Shown here: positions 56,162 through 64,000 of the stretch, in pieces
Numbering within the stretch: position 1 is the stretch's first letter
How the letters are laid out: every line of letters begins with the position of its first letter
Assembly (NCBI RefSeq): GCF_005503535.1
Contig: NZ_SCNN01000002.1
Location: 310,001 to 374,000, forward strand
From: Mesorhizobium comanense
GTDB taxonomy: Bacteria > Pseudomonadota > Alphaproteobacteria > Rhizobiales > Rhizobiaceae
DNA: 64,000 nucleotides
Direction: 5' to 3'
The notes under the pieces: generated by a model
The model's database searches: none
What the model saw: only the letters and a program-made list of their open reading frames with translations
Told to the model about the DNA's origin: nothing
Made by a program: the position numbers and the translations under genes

Positions 56162-56955
56162 GCCTTTGCCGCCTTGATGGTGGCCGCCACCAGATCCTCG
56201 TCGGTCAAGGTGTTGCGGTATTCGCGGTCGAGATCGGAGCCGCCCATGCCGACCTTGGGATTGCGGTAGCGCATGCCGCTCGGCACGTCCTTCAATGCGG
56301 CGAAATGCATTTCGGCCAGTCCGGTCCGCCGGCGCACCTCGGCGATGTTGCCGAGATCGAGCCCGCCGCAGCCCAGGATGATGATGCGGCCGCCCGCCTG
56401 CCGCACCAGATCCGCCAGCAATGGCATGCCTTCGATCGCGGTGTCGCGCTGGCCGCTGGTCAGCACGCGGCCGACCTTGCAGCGGATCAGGGCCTCCAGC
56501 GCTTCTTCGGCGTTGCGCGTCATGTCGAAAGCGCGATGACAGGTGACGTTCAACGGGCCGGCGGCGTTGGTCAGTTCGCTCATCCGTTCCTCGTCGATCG
56601 CGCCGTCGGCGGTCAGGCAACCGAACACCACGCCCGGCACGCCCAGTTCGCGCAACGCATTGATGTCGGCCAGCATCGAGCGGTATTCCGGCTCGCTGTA
56701 GAGAAAATCGCCGCCGCGCGGCCGCACCATGACGTGGAACGGCACGCGTGCCTGATCGATCGCCGCGCGCACCGTGCCGAGGCTGGGCGTAGTCCCGCCC
56801 TCAATGAGGCTGGCGCACAGTTCGACCCTGTCGGCGCCGGCCGCCTGGGCGGCCAGGAGGCCATCGATGCCCTCGACACAGATTTCGATGAGCGGTGGGT
56901 GCGTTTTGGAGGTCAAGGCGCGATCCGGTTCTGGTTTCCCGGCAAGCCCTACCAT
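56158..56955 (-). CDS. cutC: CutC family protein
   Basis: A 265-residue TIM-barrel protein of the CutC family. IEICVEGIDGLLAAQAAGADRVELCASL near the N terminus and the segment HVMVRPRGGDFLYSE are diagnostic. LTSGQRDTAIEGMPLL and IILGCGGL follow. CutC was named for copper tolerance, but a direct copper role is disputed and the enzymatic activity is unknown. It is coupled to a GNAT gene and divergent from the AhpD-like gene. Confidence 0.9.
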   Translation of the reverse strand: MVGLAGKPEPDRALTSKTHPPLIEICVEGIDGLLAAQAAGADRVELCASLIEGGTTPSLGTVRAAIDQARVPFHVMVRPRGGDFLYSEPEYRSMLADINALRELGVPGVVFGCLTADGAIDEERMSELTNAAGPLNVTCHRAFDMTRNAEEALEALIRCKVGRVLTSGQRDTAIEGMPLLADLVRQAGGRIIILGCGGLDLGNIAEVRRRTGLAEMHFAALKDVPSGMRYRNPKVGMGGSDLDREYRNTLTDEDLVAATIKAAKA

Positions 56956-57019
56956 CGGGCCGATTGCCAGGAAAGCGCGAACAGCAGGCCGCCGTTTGGA
57001 CCAGCCTACATTTCCCCGC

Positions 57020-57071
57020 TTGACAGTCTTATAACCGTAAAGTTATGAATAACCCATAGCCAACGAGTTAT
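57020..57071 (+). promoter_or_regulatory. Promoter and clustered ATAAC/GTTAT operator half-sites
   Basis: A near-consensus -35 TTGACA (57020-57025) stands 17-18 bp before TTATGAAT (57043-57050). Four half-sites fill the same area: ATAAC at 57031-57035, GTTAT at 57042-57046, ATAAC at 57049-57053 and GTTAT at 57067-57071. The first pair forms an inverted repeat with a 6-bp spacer that overlaps the -10 element. This is a typical repressor arrangement between divergent genes. Confidence 0.55.
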
Positions 57072-57180
57072 TGGTTAGGACGTGGCGGCAGCCGAAAAAC
57101 CGATCACCCGGAAACCCGGACGCGCAGCCTCCGGGCTCGATGAAACACGTCCTGTCGAAACACGCTGCAAGGAGAACATC

Positions 57181-57636
57181 ATGCAAGCCAGAATCAAAAA
57201 TCCCGTCATGCTCATTCCGGGCTCCCTGCAGGCATTGCTGGCGCTGGACAAGTCGACCGAGGCGGCCGACGTGCCCTATGTTACCCGCAAGCTCATCCAT
57301 CTGCGCGCCAGCCAGATCAACAACTGCGCGGTCTGCGTCGATATGCATGCGCGCGAGTTGAAGAAGGCCGGCGAGAAGGACGAACGTATCTTCGCGCTGG
57401 CGGCATGGCGCGAGACGCCGTACTTCAACGAGGCTGAACGGGCCGCCCTGGCGCTTGCGGAAGCGGGCACCAGGCTGGCCGACCGCTCCGATGCCGTGCC
57501 CGACGATGTCTGGAACGAAGCCGCCCGGCACTATGACGAGAAGGCGCTTGCCGCCCTGGTGGTCCAGATCGCGCTGATCAACGCCTTCAACCGCCTGAAC
57601 GCCACGACGCGCCAGATGGTCGGTGCCTGGGGCTGA
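57181..57636 (+). CDS. AhpD-like carboxymuconolactone decarboxylase family protein
   Basis: A 151-residue all-helical protein of the CMD/AhpD superfamily. The redox motif is NNCAVCVDMHARELKKAGE with the CxxC pair and the downstream His, as in AhpD-type alkylhydroperoxidases. No decarboxylase residues are evident. AAGGAGAA is placed well before the ATG. Its promoter lies in a cluster of inverted half-sites, so it is probably controlled by a repressor encoded elsewhere, plausibly in response to oxidative stress. Confidence 0.88.
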   Translation: MQARIKNPVMLIPGSLQALLALDKSTEAADVPYVTRKLIHLRASQINNCAVCVDMHARELKKAGEKDERIFALAAWRETPYFNEAERAALALAEAGTRLADRSDAVPDDVWNEAARHYDEKALAALVVQIALINAFNRLNATTRQMVGAWG

Positions 57637-57692
57637 GGCCCCGGCAAGAGCGCGATATGGGCGGCCCGATATCGGCCGCGAAATCGGAGCTG

Positions 57693-58124
57693 CTACTGGC
57701 GCAACTCCGTATTCTTGGCCCCTTCCTCGACCTGGTCGATAACCAGCAGTTTCACCGGGCCGTCGCCTATATTGGTGGCCTGATGCCATTGGCCGATCAT
57801 TTCGATGATGAAATCGCCGGTCTTGTAGGTGTTGCTGTTGCCCGTCTCGACATTGGTGACCTTCAGCGTTCCGGCCTGGACGTAGGCATAACGCGGGAAG
57901 GGGTGCCGGTGGACAGGCAAGGTCGCGCCGGGCGCGATGTCATAGGTGGACACCAGCACCTGGACGTTCTTCTGCGGCAGGATGATCGGCTGGCCGGAAG
58001 CGGTTGTCGTCTTCGAGGCAAGTGGCGTGACCACGACAGGCGTGCCGCTGCTGTCGAGCGCGAAAGCCGGATTCGCGCAAAGGGCAGCGGCGAGCAACAG
58101 CGTGGATGCCAGGATGTTTCGCAT
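57693..58124 (-). CDS. Secreted cupin domain protein
   Basis: A 143-residue periplasmic cupin. The signal peptide (NILASTLLLAAALCANPAFA) precedes a single beta-barrel with the metal-binding motif PVHRHPFPRYAYVQAGTL and a second motif around GDFIIEMIGQWHQATN. The bound metal and ligand are unknown. GGAGGAAA sits 4 nt before the ATG at 58124. Confidence 0.85.
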   Translation of the reverse strand: MRNILASTLLLAAALCANPAFALDSSGTPVVVTPLASKTTTASGQPIILPQKNVQVLVSTYDIAPGATLPVHRHPFPRYAYVQAGTLKVTNVETGNSNTYKTGDFIIEMIGQWHQATNIGDGPVKLLVIDQVEEGAKNTELRQ

Positions 58125-58246
58125 GATTTCCTCCAGAGCGGCGGGCAAGATCGCGCAGGCGCTATCCCGGTGCAAGGACGACTCGCGGGAAAAGCGCGAA
58201 CGCATGGCCAGAATCTTCATCCCATGCCGTGCCGGTGCCGTGGACG

Positions 58247-58612
58247 CTACTGGTTCGAAGCTTGTCCGTCCGGCGATGCGGCGCGATCGTAGCCGCCAAG
58301 GACGCCTGTGGAGACCAGGGTTTCGAAATACTCGACCTTCAGGTCGAAGGACTTGAGCAGCTTCTGGGTGCTCGGTTTGACGACGGCATCGTCGAAGCCG
58401 CCTTTGATGAAATGGGCTGTCGAATCCATATCTTCCCAAAAACTCATCACGACGAGTTCGTTGTCGCTACCCCTGACCTTGCGCGCCAGCGTGGCGCCGA
58501 GGTGCCCGGGAAGGTCGGCCATCTCCACAAAGGTCGTTCGCCGCAGGTGGTCTGCATAGGCATCCATCACCTCGGTGGAGCCGGCGACTGCACGCCAGAA
58601 GCGGATGATCAT
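58247..58612 (-). CDS. Antibiotic biosynthesis monooxygenase-like (ABM) protein
   Basis: A 121-residue ferredoxin-like-fold protein. It opens with IIRFWRAVAGSTEVMDAYADHL and contains the conserved VVMSFWEDMDSTAHF segment of the ABM/stress-barrel group. Members are dimeric and include quinol monooxygenases and heme-degrading enzymes, but this one lacks clear catalytic markers. The ATG at 58612 has GGGAGAAAA upstream. Confidence 0.78.
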   Translation of the reverse strand: MIIRFWRAVAGSTEVMDAYADHLRRTTFVEMADLPGHLGATLARKVRGSDNELVVMSFWEDMDSTAHFIKGGFDDAVVKPSTQKLLKSFDLKVEYFETLVSTGVLGGYDRAASPDGQASNQ

Positions 58613-58705
58613 GCTTTTCTCCCGTTTGCCGCGCACAAATCGCCCAGCGCCGCGAAGGGATCGGGGCGCCTTGCCTAGACCATCAGGATAGCATCGACCG
58701 CCGGC

Positions 58706-59317
58706 TTACCAAACCTGCCGGATCGCGAGTACGACCAGGATGGCTCCGCTTGCCAGTGTGCCCAGGCGGCCGATGTCCATGCGGCCCAGCCTGATTCGCG
58801 CCGCATGGCGGCCCAGCGCCACTCCAACGACGATCGTGAGAAAACTGCCAATCGATATGGAGCAGGCGACGACAGTCGGGGACATGTTCAAAAGCCCAGC
58901 GCTGACCGAGTTCGCAAGCGCGTTCGCGGACAGCGCAACGCCCAGGATCGCCGCCTCGAAAGGTCCGACCCTGTCACCCTTTACGGCAAGGGCGCGCGAG
59001 AACCAGCTTGCCAGGGGATGCCCGTCCTCTGGCGAAGCGGCCTCGTCGCCTGCCGCAGGCAGCGCCAGGAACAGCACCCGCACTCCTATGGCCAACAAAA
59101 GCCCGGCGGCCACGTAGTCGGGCAGGTTGCCGGGAAGAATGCCGCCGATCCACGCGCCGGAGATCATGCCGATCTCGCTGAACGCAAAACAGATCGCGGT
59201 GATGATCAGGTTGGCGAACAATCCGATTCGAACGCCGCGCACCCCGTAGGACATCCCGACGGCCAGGTTGTCGATGTTGGATGCGATCGCCAGTCCGATG
59301 ATGAAGTACGTATTCAC
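58706..59317 (-). CDS. MntP/YtaF family membrane protein
   Basis: A 203-residue inner-membrane protein with six predicted helices. The repeated motif typical of the Mn2+ exporter MntP and the related YtaF proteins occurs twice, as SNIDNLAVGMSYGVRG in helix 1 and GVALSANALANSVSAG in helix 4. Divalent cation export is the family expectation. The start is a GTG at 59317. I looked for a manganese (yybP-ykoY) riboswitch in the short gap upstream and saw none. Confidence 0.82.
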   Translation of the reverse strand: MNTYFIIGLAIASNIDNLAVGMSYGVRGVRIGLFANLIITAICFAFSEIGMISGAWIGGILPGNLPDYVAAGLLLAIGVRVLFLALPAAGDEAASPEDGHPLASWFSRALAVKGDRVGPFEAAILGVALSANALANSVSAGLLNMSPTVVACSISIGSFLTIVVGVALGRHAARIRLGRMDIGRLGTLASGAILVVLAIRQVW

Positions 59318-59428
59318 GTTCAGGCGACTTTCAGGCGGCTGGCGGGGCCAGGGACGATGCGAGCAAGCGGCGGGCCGCTGTGCAAATCCCGGGAAAATCC
59401 AATGAAACGATGCGTCTGGCTCACAAAT

Positions 59429-59503
59429 TGGCTCCCCGGGCCGGATTCGAACCAGCGACCAACCGGTTAACAGCCGGTTGCTCTACCACTGAGCTACCGG
59501 GGA
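59429..59503 (-). tRNA. tRNA-Asn (GTT)
   Basis: A complete tRNA on the minus strand with encoded CCA. The acceptor stem pairs TCCCCGG with CCGGGGA. The anticodon loop is CTGTTAA with anticodon GTT, and the T-loop reads GGTTCGAATCC. A promoter is visible upstream at 59532-59560. Confidence 0.95.
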
Positions 59504-59531
59504 ACAGTGGCTCTTCAGCAAGTGGCGCTGC

Positions 59532-59560
59532 CTATAGCAAACCCTTTTCCGCTTTGCAAA
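59532..59560 (-). promoter_or_regulatory. Promoter of tRNA-Asn
   Basis: On the minus strand TTTGCA (59555-59560) and CTATAG (59532-59537) are separated by exactly 17 bp, close to the alphaproteobacterial housekeeping consensus. The mature tRNA starts 28 bp downstream of the -10 element. Confidence 0.6.
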
Positions 59561-59718
59561 GAAGCATTTCGCATTTTTCCGAGACTTTTTCGTGAAGGCC
59601 TTTCTCGCAATCGGCAAGGTCGCTTCTCATATTAGCCGTCTTGGCGGCTGGCGCGGAACCGAAATGGCGGTCGCGTCTTTCGTAAACAGGCATTGTCGAG
59701 CAACCAGACGGGCAATCA

Positions 59719-59985
59719 ATGGCGATGGCGGCAGCGGACGAAAGCAGGGCACCGGCAAGGAAGATCTCGGTCTTTGGGCGAGAGTTCAGCATGCCGCGGT
59801 CGCGCGGCCTCAGGGTCGCGATCGGCGTGCTTCTGACGATTGGCGGTATTCTGGGGTTCCTGCCGATTCTCGGTTTCTGGATGGTGCCGCTCGGATTGCT
59901 GGTGCTTTCCTATGAATTCGCCATGGTGCGCCGCCACCGCCGCCGATTCGTCGTCTGGTGGGAGCGCAGGCGCCGACCGGATTGA
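59719..59985 (+). CDS. Small membrane protein of unknown function
   Basis: An 88-residue protein with a basic, soluble first 30 residues (FGREFSMPRSRGLR), one hydrophobic stretch that may form a re-entrant pair (VAIGVLLTIGGILGFLPILGFWMVPLGLLVL) and an Arg-rich tail (MVRRHRRRFVVWWERRRR). The layout recalls PGPGW-like small membrane proteins. No function known. It sits between two tRNA genes. Confidence 0.7.
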   Translation: MAMAAADESRAPARKISVFGREFSMPRSRGLRVAIGVLLTIGGILGFLPILGFWMVPLGLLVLSYEFAMVRRHRRRFVVWWERRRRPD

Positions 59986-60019
59986 ATGCGCGTGATGTAT
60001 ACCGGATCCGGCCGGCGGA

Positions 60020-60256
60020 TCAGGCCTTTGTGCGAGTCGGACGCAAATCCGGTTTGCCGGCGCCTGTTTCCAGGTCTTGGCTGATCTCCTCGAGAACGGC
60101 GGCGGCCGAAGCAAGGCGCGCGCGGTCGCGCGGCGAAAGCTCGGCGGTACCTTTGATGGTCAGGCAGTCGATGGCGTAGCGGAGCAACTCCTCGCATCCC
60201 GGTCGCAAGAAGTCTTCTCTGGCATTGGCTGCGTCGTCCAGGTTTGCGGGCCGCAT
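60020..60256 (-). CDS. Small hypothetical protein
   Basis: A 78-residue helical, probably cytosolic protein (RPGCEELLRYAIDCLTIKG, then SPRDRARLASAAAVLEEISQDLE). A very strong ribosome site (AGGAGGAG) precedes the ATG at 60256, which argues that it is real. No family recognised. It is convergent with the small membrane protein gene. Confidence 0.65.
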   Translation of the reverse strand: MRPANLDDAANAREDFLRPGCEELLRYAIDCLTIKGTAELSPRDRARLASAAAVLEEISQDLETGAGKPDLRPTRTKA

Positions 60257-60422
60257 GGCGCACTCCTCCTGGTTTTCCAACGGCGGCAAGGCTGCGGAGT
60301 TTCTTGCGATCTTCGGCCATGCTTAACGACCGGCTAATGCATGTCGCGATTTCATGGCGGCGGCACTCGGCTCGGGGTGCCGGATTCATGCTGAGGAAAC
60401 CGCTGGGAATGCGCGCTGGCCG

Positions 60423-60451
60423 CTTGACGGCATTTTCGGCGCAACCTATTG
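60423..60451 (+). promoter_or_regulatory. Promoter of tRNA-Cys
   Basis: CTTGAC (60423-60428) and CTATTG (60446-60451) with exactly 17 bp between them match the rhizobial sigma-70 consensus (CTTGAC-N17-CTATAT). The tRNA begins 29 bp after the -10 element. Confidence 0.65.
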
Positions 60452-60479
60452 GAACCGGGTGGAACGCCGGGAGCAACGA

Positions 60480-60553
60480 GGCCTCGTGGCGGAGTGGTTA
60501 CGCAGAGGACTGCAAATCCTTGCACCCCGGTTCGATTCCGGGCGAGGCCTCCA
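60480..60553 (+). tRNA. tRNA-Cys (GCA)
   Basis: A complete tRNA with encoded CCA. The acceptor stem pairs GGCCTCG with CGAGGCC. The anticodon loop is CTGCAAA with anticodon GCA, and the T-loop reads GGTTCGATTCC. Confidence 0.95.
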
Positions 60554-60638
60554 ATCCCCGGGCTCCCGCGCGCCAGCGCCGGAGTAAGGTTCCTGTCCAA
60601 TGGACCGCGATGATGTCGCGGCAAGCGAGGCTTGGAAC

Positions 60639-61307
60639 ATGAGCGCAGATTTTTCCGAACTTCGCGTCAAGATGGTGGACGGTCAGGTCCGCACCACCGA
60701 CGTGACCAGCGCGCCGCTGCTGGAAGCCATGCTTGCCGTGCCGCGCGAGGTTTTCGTCGGCGATCGCCAGCGCGACCTTGCCTATATCGATGAGGATATC
60801 CGCATCGCGGACGGTTCGGCCGGCGCACGCTACCTCATGGAAGCCTCGCCGATGGCCAAGCTTTTGCAACTGGCCGAGATCAGCCCGGCCGATTCGGCGC
60901 TCGATGTCGGCTGCGGTACCGGCTACGTGTCCGCTATCCTGTCACGTCTGGCCAAGTCGGTCGTGGCGCTGGAGAGCGATTCGGCGCTGGCGCAATCCGC
61001 GTCGCAGGCACTTTCGGCACTGGGCTGCGGCAATGTGACCGTGGTTGAGGGCGCTCTGGCGCAAGGCCATGCAGCCAAGGCGCCCTACGACGTCATCTTC
61101 GTCGGCGGTAGCGTCGCCAAAGTGCCGTCGGCTCTGCTCGACCAGCTCGCCGAAGGCGGCCGCCTCGTAGCAGTCGAAGGGCAGGGCAATTCCGGCGTTG
61201 CGCGGCTATTTTTTAAGGCCGGGGGGGTTGTAACCGGGAGACGGGCATTTAATGCGGCAATTAAGCCACTACCCGGATTTGAACGTGAGCATGCTTTCGA
61301 ATTCTGA
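60639..61307 (+). CDS. Protein-L-isoaspartate O-methyltransferase family protein
   Basis: A 222-residue SAM-dependent methyltransferase of the PIMT family. The N terminus KMVDGQVRTTDVTSAPLLEAM with the following VPREVFVG is typical, and motif I is LDVGCGTGYVSAILSRLA. The helical first part replaces the classical Pcm one, as in many alphaproteobacterial homologues lying just before tolC, so true isoaspartate repair is not certain. It is followed in the same direction by tolC. Confidence 0.88.
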   Translation: MSADFSELRVKMVDGQVRTTDVTSAPLLEAMLAVPREVFVGDRQRDLAYIDEDIRIADGSAGARYLMEASPMAKLLQLAEISPADSALDVGCGTGYVSAILSRLAKSVVALESDSALAQSASQALSALGCGNVTVVEGALAQGHAAKAPYDVIFVGGSVAKVPSALLDQLAEGGRLVAVEGQGNSGVARLFFKAGGVVTGRRAFNAAIKPLPGFEREHAFEF

Positions 61308-61489
61308 ATGATTTGGCCTTGCAGCAGAGGCTTTGTCATGGTCGCTTGCATTTGAACGATCGTCGCGGTCCTGGACTGGGGGCACTTTGGGATCGAGCGA
61401 CAGGGAACATGAAACACGCCACTCCGGCTGCTCTCGAAGGAGAAGCCGGCGCGGCGTGGTTCCCATGGAAAACGAATGAGGGATATACC

Positions 61490-62875
61490 GTGCCGTCTGT
61501 ATCCAAGAGTGTTCTTGCCGCTGTCCTCGTCTGCGCGACCGCGCTTTCTCCGCTGACCGCCTCCGCGGAAACCATCTCCGGCGCGCTTGCCAAGGCCTAT
61601 CAGTACAATTCCTCGCTCAATGCGTCGCGCGCCGGCGTGCGTGTCACCGATGAGAGCGTTGCCATCGCCAAGTCCGGCTGGCGGCCCACCGTCACCGGGT
61701 CGGCCTCGATCGACTACACCAACACACGCCAGGCGAATGGCGGCGGCAACTCGAAGCTGACGAGCGGAAGCTACGGCATTCAGATCAACCAGTCGCTGTT
61801 CGACGGGTTCCAGACGAAAAACAACGTGGCGGCGGCCGAATCCCAGGTCAAGGCATCGGTCGAGAGCCTGCGCAACACCGAGGAAAACACGCTGTTCAGC
61901 GCGGCCACGGCCTATATGGACGTGATTCGCGACAGGCAGATCGCGGTGCTGACCGAGCAGAACCTGCAGTTCCTGACCGAGCAGGCGCGCGCCGCGCGCT
62001 CACGTTTCGAGGTTGGCGAGGGCACACGCACCGACGTCGCGCAGGCCGACGCATCGCGCGCTTCCGCCGTGGCGTCCCTGAGTGCGGCCCGCGCGCAGGC
62101 ACTGGCAAGCGCGGCGACCTATCACCAGGTGGTCGGCGACGAGCCGGGCAAGCTGAAGCCTGCCTCGCCACTGGGCAGGTTGCTGCCGTCCAGCCTCACG
62201 GCGGCGATCGAGATCGGTTCGAGGGAACACCCGGCCATTCTGGCCACCCAGCATCTCGTCGACGCGGCGGCGTTTTCGGTGAAGTCGTCCGAGGGCGCGT
62301 TGCTGCCGCAGCTTTCGGCGTCGGCCGGCATTTCGGAAAACTACCGCAACGCCATTCCCGATGTTTCCGGCTCCAACGGCAACTCCACCTCGGCCAATAT
62401 CGGCGCGACGCTGACCATTCCGATCTATTCGGGCGGCAGGACCTCGGCTGTCGTGCGTCAGAACAAGGAATCGCTCGGCCAGGCCCGCATCCAGGTCGAT
62501 GTCAGCCGCGACCAGGTGCGTCAGGCCGTCGCCACGGCATGGTCGCAATACACCGCCGCGCAGCAGAGTGTCTCCGCCAACAAGCAGGTGATCGACGCCG
62601 CGCAACTGGCGCTGAACGGCGTCATCGAGGAGCGCAATGTCGGCCAGCGCACGACGCTGGACGTGCTCAACGCACAGGCCACCGTGATCACCGCCAAGAT
62701 CAACTACGCCAACTCCGAACACGATGTGGTCGTGGCGAGCTATGCCATCCTGTCGGCGGTCGGCCGGCTGTCGGTCGACCGGCTCGACTTGCAGGTGACC
62801 AAGTACAAGCCCGAGGAACACTACAACGCCGTCAAGGACAAGTGGATCGGGCTGCGCACGCCGGACGGCCGCTAA
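61490..62875 (+). CDS. tolC: TolC family outer membrane protein
   Basis: A 461-residue outer-membrane efflux channel. The signal peptide (VLAAVLVCATALSPLTASA) leads into TISGALAKAYQYNSSLNASRAGVRVTDE. Two internally repeated helical/beta halves follow, with QSLFDGFQTKNNVAAAE and the equivalent IPIYSGGRTSAVVRQNKES. It serves type I secretion and multidrug efflux. The GTG at 61490 has GAGGGAT upstream and places the signal peptide correctly; an ATG at 61409 would add 27 unlikely residues. Confidence 0.92.
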   Translation: MPSVSKSVLAAVLVCATALSPLTASAETISGALAKAYQYNSSLNASRAGVRVTDESVAIAKSGWRPTVTGSASIDYTNTRQANGGGNSKLTSGSYGIQINQSLFDGFQTKNNVAAAESQVKASVESLRNTEENTLFSAATAYMDVIRDRQIAVLTEQNLQFLTEQARAARSRFEVGEGTRTDVAQADASRASAVASLSAARAQALASAATYHQVVGDEPGKLKPASPLGRLLPSSLTAAIEIGSREHPAILATQHLVDAAAFSVKSSEGALLPQLSASAGISENYRNAIPDVSGSNGNSTSANIGATLTIPIYSGGRTSAVVRQNKESLGQARIQVDVSRDQVRQAVATAWSQYTAAQQSVSANKQVIDAAQLALNGVIEERNVGQRTTLDVLNAQATVITAKINYANSEHDVVVASYAILSAVGRLSVDRLDLQVTKYKPEEHYNAVKDKWIGLRTPDGR

Positions 62876-62898
62876 GCGACGTTGGGATTGTGACTTCG

Positions 62899-62933
62899 CG
62901 GGACCGGTTCGAAAAGCCGGTCCCGTTTTGGTT
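62899..62933 (+). terminator. Rho-independent terminator after tolC
   Basis: A perfect 9-bp stem (CGGGACCGG at 62899-62907 and CCGGTCCCG at 62917-62925), loop TTCGAAAAG, then TTTTGGTTT. Confidence 0.85.
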
Positions 62934-63079
62934 TCATGCTCTAATCTGTTGAAATCCCACATGTCCCCAGATTGGGGATTCTCGTGCGGCGATCCGTCGG
63001 TTACGCTGTCGCCATGATTCGAATCCGGCTTTCGCCGGAGCGGAAACCCACTGAGGTCACAAGGGCGGCGGATGTGACA

Positions 63080-63916
63080 ATGGCAACGGCAAGCAGCGCG
63101 CAGCGCGAACCTTCCATGGAAGAGATCCTGGCTTCCATACGGAGGATCATCGAAGACAGCGACAACGGCCGCAAGCAGCCCATCGAGGCCGATTCCTTAT
63201 CGCAGGATCTGGAGCCGGCCTCGGGCGAGGCTCCAACCGCCGATGTCGATGCGTTTCGCGCCGATCTGCATGCCGCCCCCGAAGTCAGGAAGCCGGCAGC
63301 GCTTGCCGAGGCCGTGGTGTCGTCACCCGAGCCGATGATCGCGCGCCTGGACGCGTCGCCGCGTCCCGAACCTGCCCCGGTCAAGGCGTCGCTGACGCTT
63401 GCCGAGGTCAGTGCCCGGATTGCCGCCGAGCCGGTGAGCGCAAAGGTCAGCTCCCCTGCGGCTCCGGAAACCGGAGCGACGAGCGATGCGATCATTGCCG
63501 ACTGGCGGCGCGAAATAGCGGCGGTAGGGGAGCAGGCCAAGGCGATACCGGACAGGAGCATCCGCAAGCCGGTTGCCGAGCCAGAGGCGCGGCCGAGCGA
63601 CCCGGTGGCGGAGCCCGTCTTCGAGCGGACGTTTTCAATCGGCGCTCAAGGCGACGCCGCCGAGGCGCGCGCCGCGGCAGCCGAAACACTGGCGGCCCGT
63701 CCCGCGATCGTTTCCGAGCATACGGGCCGGCAAGTCGCGGCGGCTTTTGGCGAACTGTCCGACGCCGTGGCCAGCCGCGGCAAGAAGACATTCGACGAGA
63801 TGGCCGAGGAAATGCTGCGGCCGATGCTGCAGGACTGGCTGGACAACAATCTGCCGACGCTGGTCGAACGGCTGGTGCGCGAGGAAATCGAGCGCGTGGC
63901 ACGCGGTGCGCAGTGA
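63080..63916 (+). CDS. popZ: PopZ/DUF2497 family polar organizing protein
   Basis: A 278-residue protein with the two conserved ends of PopZ: the N-terminal helix EPSMEEILASIRRIIEDSD and the C-terminal oligomerisation helices EEMLRPMLQDWLDNNLPTLV with EEIERVARG. The middle (about residues 45-210) is a low-complexity Pro/Ala/Glu-rich spacer. PopZ self-assembles into a matrix at cell poles and, in Hyphomicrobiales, marks the growing or new pole. The ATG at 63080 is preferred; a GTG two codons upstream is possible. Confidence 0.9.
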   Translation: MATASSAQREPSMEEILASIRRIIEDSDNGRKQPIEADSLSQDLEPASGEAPTADVDAFRADLHAAPEVRKPAALAEAVVSSPEPMIARLDASPRPEPAPVKASLTLAEVSARIAAEPVSAKVSSPAAPETGATSDAIIADWRREIAAVGEQAKAIPDRSIRKPVAEPEARPSDPVAEPVFERTFSIGAQGDAAEARAAAAETLAARPAIVSEHTGRQVAAAFGELSDAVASRGKKTFDEMAEEMLRPMLQDWLDNNLPTLVERLVREEIERVARGAQ

Positions 63917-63941
63917 TTAAGTCGAACTGACGAACTTGAGC

Positions 63942-63971
63942 GCGCCGCCTTCGGGCGGCGCTGTCGTTTTT
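63942..63971 (+). terminator. Rho-independent terminator after popZ
   Basis: A perfect 8-bp stem (GCGCCGCC at 63942-63949 and GGCGGCGC at 63954-63961) with a TTCG tetraloop, followed by TGTCGTTTTT. Nothing further is recognisable in the last 29 bases of the window. Confidence 0.85.
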
Positions 63972-64000
63972 GAGCGCCGTTTCCGGATCTGGCTGCTGCG

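Noticed and set aside
59318..59428. A manganese riboswitch ahead of the MntP/YtaF-like gene
   Set aside because: The gap is short and the conserved yybP-ykoY core is not visible on the minus strand.
59532..59792. An 86-codon minus-strand frame upstream of tRNA-Asn
   Set aside because: It covers the tRNA promoter and the start of the plus-strand small membrane protein; no family features or ribosome site.
60244..60642. A 132-codon open frame overlapping tRNA-Cys
   Set aside because: It reads straight through a complete tRNA gene and its promoter, and has no ribosome site.
63080..63916. The Pro/Ala-rich middle of the last gene as a tandem repeat
   Set aside because: It is low-complexity spacer typical of PopZ, with no periodic unit.

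Overview
The window reads as chromosome of a high-GC alphaproteobacterium of the order Hyphomicrobiales, most like Mesorhizobium or a close relative (Phyllobacteriaceae). The basis is the family set (PopZ/DUF2497, the DUF1476 ATPase zeta subunit, DUF1127 proteins, PurSQL-type FGAM synthase, BKACE enzymes), rhizobial-type palindromic intergenic repeats, and tRNA promoters of the CTTGAC-N17-CTATNN type. I see no prophage, IS element or CRISPR array. The species cannot be fixed from sequence reading alone.

Region 1 (1-16.4 kb) is a purine-biosynthesis neighbourhood, nearly all on the minus strand: purB, purC, purS, purQ and purL. An RNA 2'-phosphotransferase (kptA) is wedged between purS and purQ. 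Other genes lie in between: a glutathione transferase, a lipoprotein, a membrane protein, a MocR regulator facing a DUF1127 gene, the F1-ATPase zeta subunit, an HpcH/HpaI aldolase and a VOC protein. The monothiol glutaredoxin/BolA pair (grxD, bolA) closes this stretch.

Region 2 (16.4-28.4 kb) holds secreted or hypothetical proteins, a P1 peptidase with an orphan binding protein, and a tightly overlapping maturation operon for a molybdenum-copper hydroxylase. That operon contains a flavin reductase, a CoxD-like MoxR ATPase, a CoxE-like VWA protein, two XdhC/CoxI proteins and a molybdopterin-binding/MobA-like fusion. Its probable client, a three-subunit form II CO-dehydrogenase-like enzyme (coxS-coxL-coxM), lies about 23 kb away at 48.8-52.6 kb. 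Repeated AGTGAGTAG-type palindromes fill both gaps between its subunit genes.

Region 3 (28.4-42.6 kb) contains a candidate small RNA ending in a strong terminator, a J-domain-like gene with a probable ATC start codon, an aldo/keto reductase and a cysteine-desulfurase-like protein. It also holds a catabolic cluster: a polar amino-acid ABC transporter, a dimethylformamidase-like protein, a class III aminotransferase and a BKACE enzyme, followed by a GNAT/acetylpolyamine-deacetylase pair. A divergent LysR regulator with a textbook operator faces the cluster. This is the best candidate here for an undescribed pathway.

Region 4 (42.7-64 kb) has zeta-class GST and fumarylacetoacetase-family genes, and a LuxR-type response regulator beside a hybrid kinase/FIST pair resembling NahK/NosP. 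It also has the CODH-like structural genes, an acyltransferase, an oxalate/formate-type MFS carrier with a 38-residue small subunit, CutC, an AhpD-like protein behind a cluster of ATAAC/GTTAT half-sites, tRNA-Asn and tRNA-Cys with visible promoters, a PIMT-like methyltransferase, TolC and PopZ.
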